From Colimorpha_A sp045540115 (GTDB taxonomy: Bacteria > Bacillota > Clostridia > Oscillospirales > CAG-272): a stretch of DNA of 8,805 bases. The position numbers were made by a program, and so were the translations under genes. Shown one piece after another: positions 6,500 through 8,805 of this stretch. The stretch is from NCBI GenBank assembly GCA_045540115.1, contig JAZQGR010000011.1, positions 1 to 8,805 on the forward strand, given 5' to 3'. A model generated the notes under the pieces. That model saw nothing but the letters and a program-made list of their open reading frames with translations, did no database searches and was not told where the DNA came from. Positions within the stretch are counted from its first letter, which is position 1, and each line of letters starts with the position of its first letter.

Positions 6500-7297
6500 A
6501 TGGAAATGCCTGAAAGAGTAGTTGAAAACAAGAATAAAACACTTACCGTATATATCGATTCGCAGCCTTTTGAGCTTAGTACAAAGGACTATTTAAAAAG
6601 CGATAAAGGCAAGATTCTTCTCAAACACAGATCTGTCGCAACTCTTGCGGAATTGGCAGGAGTTAGCGTAGGCCCACCGGTACTTGTACATACCCACGGC
6701 CCGAGCATCTACGTTTTTGCAAGAACGGCATCCCATGGAGAAAAGAGCGTAACCGAGATCGGCGAATCCAATTCGCAGAGTCTTTATGATGAGGTGATGA
6801 AGATCACGCCGGCAACTACTGCCGATAACCGCGCATATGAACGCGCAGTCCTGAAGGTTCTCGGCATATACGGCGACGTATACGGTGCAAGTGAGATAGA
6901 CTTTAAGGATGGCAAGAAACAGCCGTCCACCGTCTCACAAAATGAGCCAAAGAAAGCAACAGCAGAGAATGACACCAAAAGTGATGAGGTAACGGAGCAT
7001 ACAGCTGAATCGGAGGAGACCGCTCAGGGAACTTCCGAAAAAGTAGTTGCAACTCCGCCTTGGTGGGATGATACCGGCTTCGGCGCTTACAAGGAAAGCG
7101 AGCTGAATCCCGAGACTGCTATCGTTACCCAGGGACCGCTTGCCGGCAAGAACTGGACTGTGAAGCAACTGTATGATTATCAGTATAATAGCTGCAGATA
7201 CTTTGCGGACAGGACAGCACTTGAGGGAGCAAACGATGACTTCAGAAAACAGGTATACACCTGCAGACGTGCCATTCGGAAATACGGAATCAAATAA
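6500..7297 (+). CDS. Uncharacterised protein; N-terminus resembles a domain of phage/plasmid DNA-annealing type proteins (tentative)
   Basis: The protein has 265 residues; GGAG at 6485-6488 lies 11 nt before ATG 6500. Residues about 12-131 form a conserved-looking domain: TLTVYIDSQPFEL, a VATLAELAGVSVGPPVLV strand-rich part, then SVTEIGESN (83-91) and ATTADNRAYERAVLKVLGIYGDVY (105-128). That last pattern (E-x-G-x-S/A-N, then a helix with RAYxRAVLKxLG) recalls, from memory, domains of phage and plasmid single-strand annealing or related DNA-metabolism proteins. Residues 138-186 are an acidic, Glu/Thr/Ser-rich linker. The C-terminus (about 187-265) has PPWWDD, GPLAGKNWTVKQLYDY and an Arg-rich end, a little like the GKxxG-xxL modules at the ends of such proteins. 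A DNA-binding role is possible but weakly supported. No membrane segment. Confidence 0.55.
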   Translation: MEMPERVVENKNKTLTVYIDSQPFELSTKDYLKSDKGKILLKHRSVATLAELAGVSVGPPVLVHTHGPSIYVFARTASHGEKSVTEIGESNSQSLYDEVMKITPATTADNRAYERAVLKVLGIYGDVYGASEIDFKDGKKQPSTVSQNEPKKATAENDTKSDEVTEHTAESEETAQGTSEKVVATPPWWDDTGFGAYKESELNPETAIVTQGPLAGKNWTVKQLYDYQYNSCRYFADRTALEGANDDFRKQVYTCRRAIRKYGIK

Positions 7298-7312
7298 CTA
7301 AGGCAATATTTT

Positions 7313-7343
7313 GAGAGGCGGAGAGATCTGCCTCTCTTTTGTT
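7313..7343 (+). terminator. Intrinsic terminator/attenuator before the AAA+ gene
   Basis: GAGAGGCGGA (7313-7322) pairs with TCTGCCTCTC (7327-7336): ten pairs with one G-U, closed by the stable GAGA tetraloop and followed by TTTTGTT. It ends only 21 nt before the ATG at 7365, so it probably reduces and does not fully block transcription into that gene. Its 3' arm can alternatively pair with the next Shine-Dalgarno. Confidence 0.6.
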
Positions 7344-7359
7344 ATGTAAGGAGGCAGAT
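7326..7359 (+). promoter_or_regulatory. Alternative anti-Shine-Dalgarno pairing
   Basis: ATCTGCCTC (7326-7334) is a perfect complement of GAGGCAGAT (7351-7359), which covers most of the ribosome binding site AAGGAGG (7348-7354). This fold cannot coexist with the terminator at 7313-7336. A third option, TGTTAT (7340-7345) with ATAACA (7358-7363), would present the site in an open loop. Confidence 0.5.
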
Positions 7360-7364
7360 AACAT

Positions 7365-8484
7365 ATGGCAACAACATTTTTACAGGATATGTACTCTCAC
7401 CAGCTTATCAACGATATGCTGACGGAAATGACAGGCGATACAGTAATTCGAAATCTTTCGGGCTATAACACGATGGGAATTTCAAACCCAATGCCGCCCG
7501 GTGTTGTGAATGCAATGATCAAGATTTTCCTTGGTGAAAAGATCGGCATTGGCGTCACTGAGATGGGCGAAATCTATACCGAAATAATGGGCAATGAACG
7601 GGATATGCACGTTGCAGTGCTTTTTGATCCGGTTGCCAAAAAGATCAGCGCGTGTCAGTTTGACGTGAATGACGTCACGACAAAGCAAGCGCTGATCCAA
7701 TCGGAAACAAAGGTGATTCCATTCTTTGCTGCAATTCCGTGTCTTGCGTATCAGCGAATCAAGGATACCTATGATCAGCTCGCAGACGCTTGGAAGGATC
7801 TTTACGGAACGGTAGGAGAATCTTACGTTCCGAAGATCGCTGACAGTGACAGCGCTCATTGCATCATCGACTCGTTTATATCGGCAGCTGGGGATGACTT
7901 TCCCATAGAACTCGAAAAGATTGAGAATCTGGCGATCATACCGGAAACGGTGTACGACTACACCGAACAGCTTCTTGAAGGACAGAACGGCACGTTTTAC
8001 TTGACCAAGGGAATTGAAAAGCCCGAGGATGTAGACCCATTTGCAAGGAAGGAGAACAAGACCTTCTCCAGTCAAATGGAGGAAATGCGAGCTGAGATGT
8101 GGCCGCTTGTTAAGGATTATTACGAGTCTTTATCCGAAGAGGATAAAGCACTTGTTCCGGACGAAGAGAAGCTTGGTATCTATATTCCCACCAAGAAGTT
8201 CCGTAACGTTGTGAGAATCCTCGCTGACGGTATCCGAAACGGCGAGCGTGACACACAGAACGTTCTTCTCAAAGGCCCTCCCGGTGTCGGCAAATCAACA
8301 ATGGCAGTGGCAATTGCCTACGTTTTTTCTATGCCGTATCGCTTTACGCAGAGCTATAAAACAGCAGATGCCAGCGAGTATATCGGTACTACGGTAGCCG
8401 ATAACGGTGTGCTGAAAACGAATACAAACACCCAGTTTGCTTCAACTGTATTAAGAGGCGGCGTCCATATGGACGATGACAACA
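7365..8484 (+). CDS. MoxR-like AAA+ ATPase, first exon (gene interrupted by group II intron)
   Basis: The start is ATG 7365, 10 nt after AAGGAGG. Exon 1 encodes 373 full codons plus one base; reading straight on gives a false end at TAA 8511-8513. Residues 1 to about 235 are an alpha/beta region I do not recognise. The region before the core (about 236-300) contains IPTKKFRNVVRILADGIRNGE. The AAA+ core has Walker A GPPGVGKS (304-311, in LLKGPPGVGKST), a SEYIGTTVADNGVL segment (337-350) like the MoxR/AAA_5 loop, and a candidate Walker B GGVHMDDDN (365-373), with Asp where the catalytic Glu is usual. Arginine finger and lid must lie beyond the intron. MoxR proteins remodel or activate partner proteins, often with a VWA protein encoded next door, which may sit past the right edge. 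If the intron splices, a full protein is made. Confidence 0.8.
8468..8484 (+). other. Intron-binding sites IBS2 and IBS1 in the exon
   Basis: IBS1 (TGACAACA, 8477-8484) pairs with intron bases TGTAGTTG (8701-8708): five Watson-Crick pairs, two G-U and one A/A mismatch. IBS2 (TATGGAC, 8468-8474) pairs with GTGCATA (8659-8665): six pairs and one G/G mismatch. Order and spacing agree with group II target recognition and fix the insertion point after 8484. Confidence 0.65.
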
Positions 8485-8805
8485 GTGCGACTTGTTCCCA
8501 TACAGGTCTGTAAAGACGAAAAATGGGCAGCTCTTTAAGAGTTGAACTGATAAACTGATATGTGGAATGAAAGGGTAACGCCTTGAAACGCATACACTGA
8601 TACTCCGACTGGCGAGAAATCGTCAGAAGCTCGGTGAAGTCGGCTGAAAACTACCGTAGTGCATAATCATTTGCGCCGAAACCTGCTTGGAGGCAAGCAG
8701 TGTAGTTGATAGGTCGGGTGTCTATAAAATGCCTATGAGCAGAATGATAGAAATATCTGACGAATCTCCGAATGTAAGGCTCTAAACGTCGATGTAGCAG
8801 AAATG
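8485..8805 (+). mobile_element. Group II intron, 5' part (domain I; truncated by window end)
   Basis: The 5' end GTGCGAC at 8485 matches the GUGYG start of bacterial group II introns. It interrupts an otherwise open AAA+ gene on the same strand. The following 320 nt contain no long open frame and read like structured domain I RNA: a run CTCCGACTGG/GTCAGAAGCTCGG/GAAGTCGGC near 8605-8645, and a hairpin CTGCTTG-GAGG-CAAGCAG (8683-8700) directly before the EBS1 candidate. The downstream TTGATAGG...GTGTC string resembles the sequence after EBS1 in the lactococcal Ll.LtrB intron, from memory. Group II introns are self-splicing retroelements whose reverse transcriptase/maturase is encoded further in; that gene and the 3' end are outside the window, so intactness cannot be judged. 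Confidence 0.85.

Noticed and set aside
7482..8075. Minus-strand open frame of 197 codons
   Set aside because: Antisense to the AAA+ gene's N-terminal region; no motif and no plausible ribosome binding site context considered convincing.
8485..8513. Natural C-terminus of the AAA+ protein (SATCSHTGL)
   Set aside because: This sequence begins at the GTGCGAC intron boundary and truncates the AAA+ core just past the candidate Walker B; it is intron read-through.

Overview
The window looks like accessory DNA from a low-to-mid GC Gram-positive bacterium, most likely a gut Clostridia-type Firmicute. The reasons are strong AGGAGG-type ribosome binding sites, TTG and GTG starts, a textbook sigma-A promoter, roughly 48% GC by eye, and the protein families present. 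All recognisable genes are on the + strand. No replication, integrase, tRNA or rRNA gene is visible, so plasmid, integrative element and chromosomal island cannot be told apart.

Layout: (1) 1-2508 is the 3' part of a large gene. It encodes a long Ser/Gly/Thr/Gln-rich repeat tract followed by a HerA/VirB4-like motor ATPase; the frame is open at the left edge, so the true start lies outside. (2) 2569-4026 encodes a MinD/ParA-family ATPase of the CpaE/TadZ type with a receiver-like N-terminus. (3) 4043-4256 is a promoter driving a 47-residue two-helix membrane protein. (4) 4334-5044 encodes a protein with two tandem copies of a DUF4046-like unit. It overlaps by 74 bases (5) a PP2C-type phosphatase at 4971-5729. 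(6) 5823-6431 encodes a two-helix membrane protein with a charged cytoplasmic tail. (7) 6500-7297 encodes a protein of uncertain function with a conserved N-terminal domain, an acidic linker and a conserved C-terminus. (8) 7365-8484 is the first exon of a MoxR-like AAA+ ATPase gene, cut shortly after its candidate Walker B motif by (9) a group II intron that begins at 8485 and runs off the right edge.

Taken together, a HerA/VirB4-type motor, a TadZ/CpaE-type positioning ATPase, small membrane proteins, a PP2C phosphatase and a MoxR-type AAA+ remodeller suggest a membrane-associated transport or conjugation-like machine under phosphorylation control. This is inference from gene content; no relaxase, pilin, kinase or VWA partner is in view.

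The least expected signal is in the gaps between genes. Several carry a hairpin whose pyrimidine-rich 3' arm can instead pair with the Shine-Dalgarno sequence of the next gene (gaps at about 2511-2561, 6442-6490 and 7313-7359, plus a related arrangement at 5768-5811). A different hairpin folds over the GTG start at 4334. These look like translation or attenuation switches repeated along one operon, but they rest on hand-drawn pairings.
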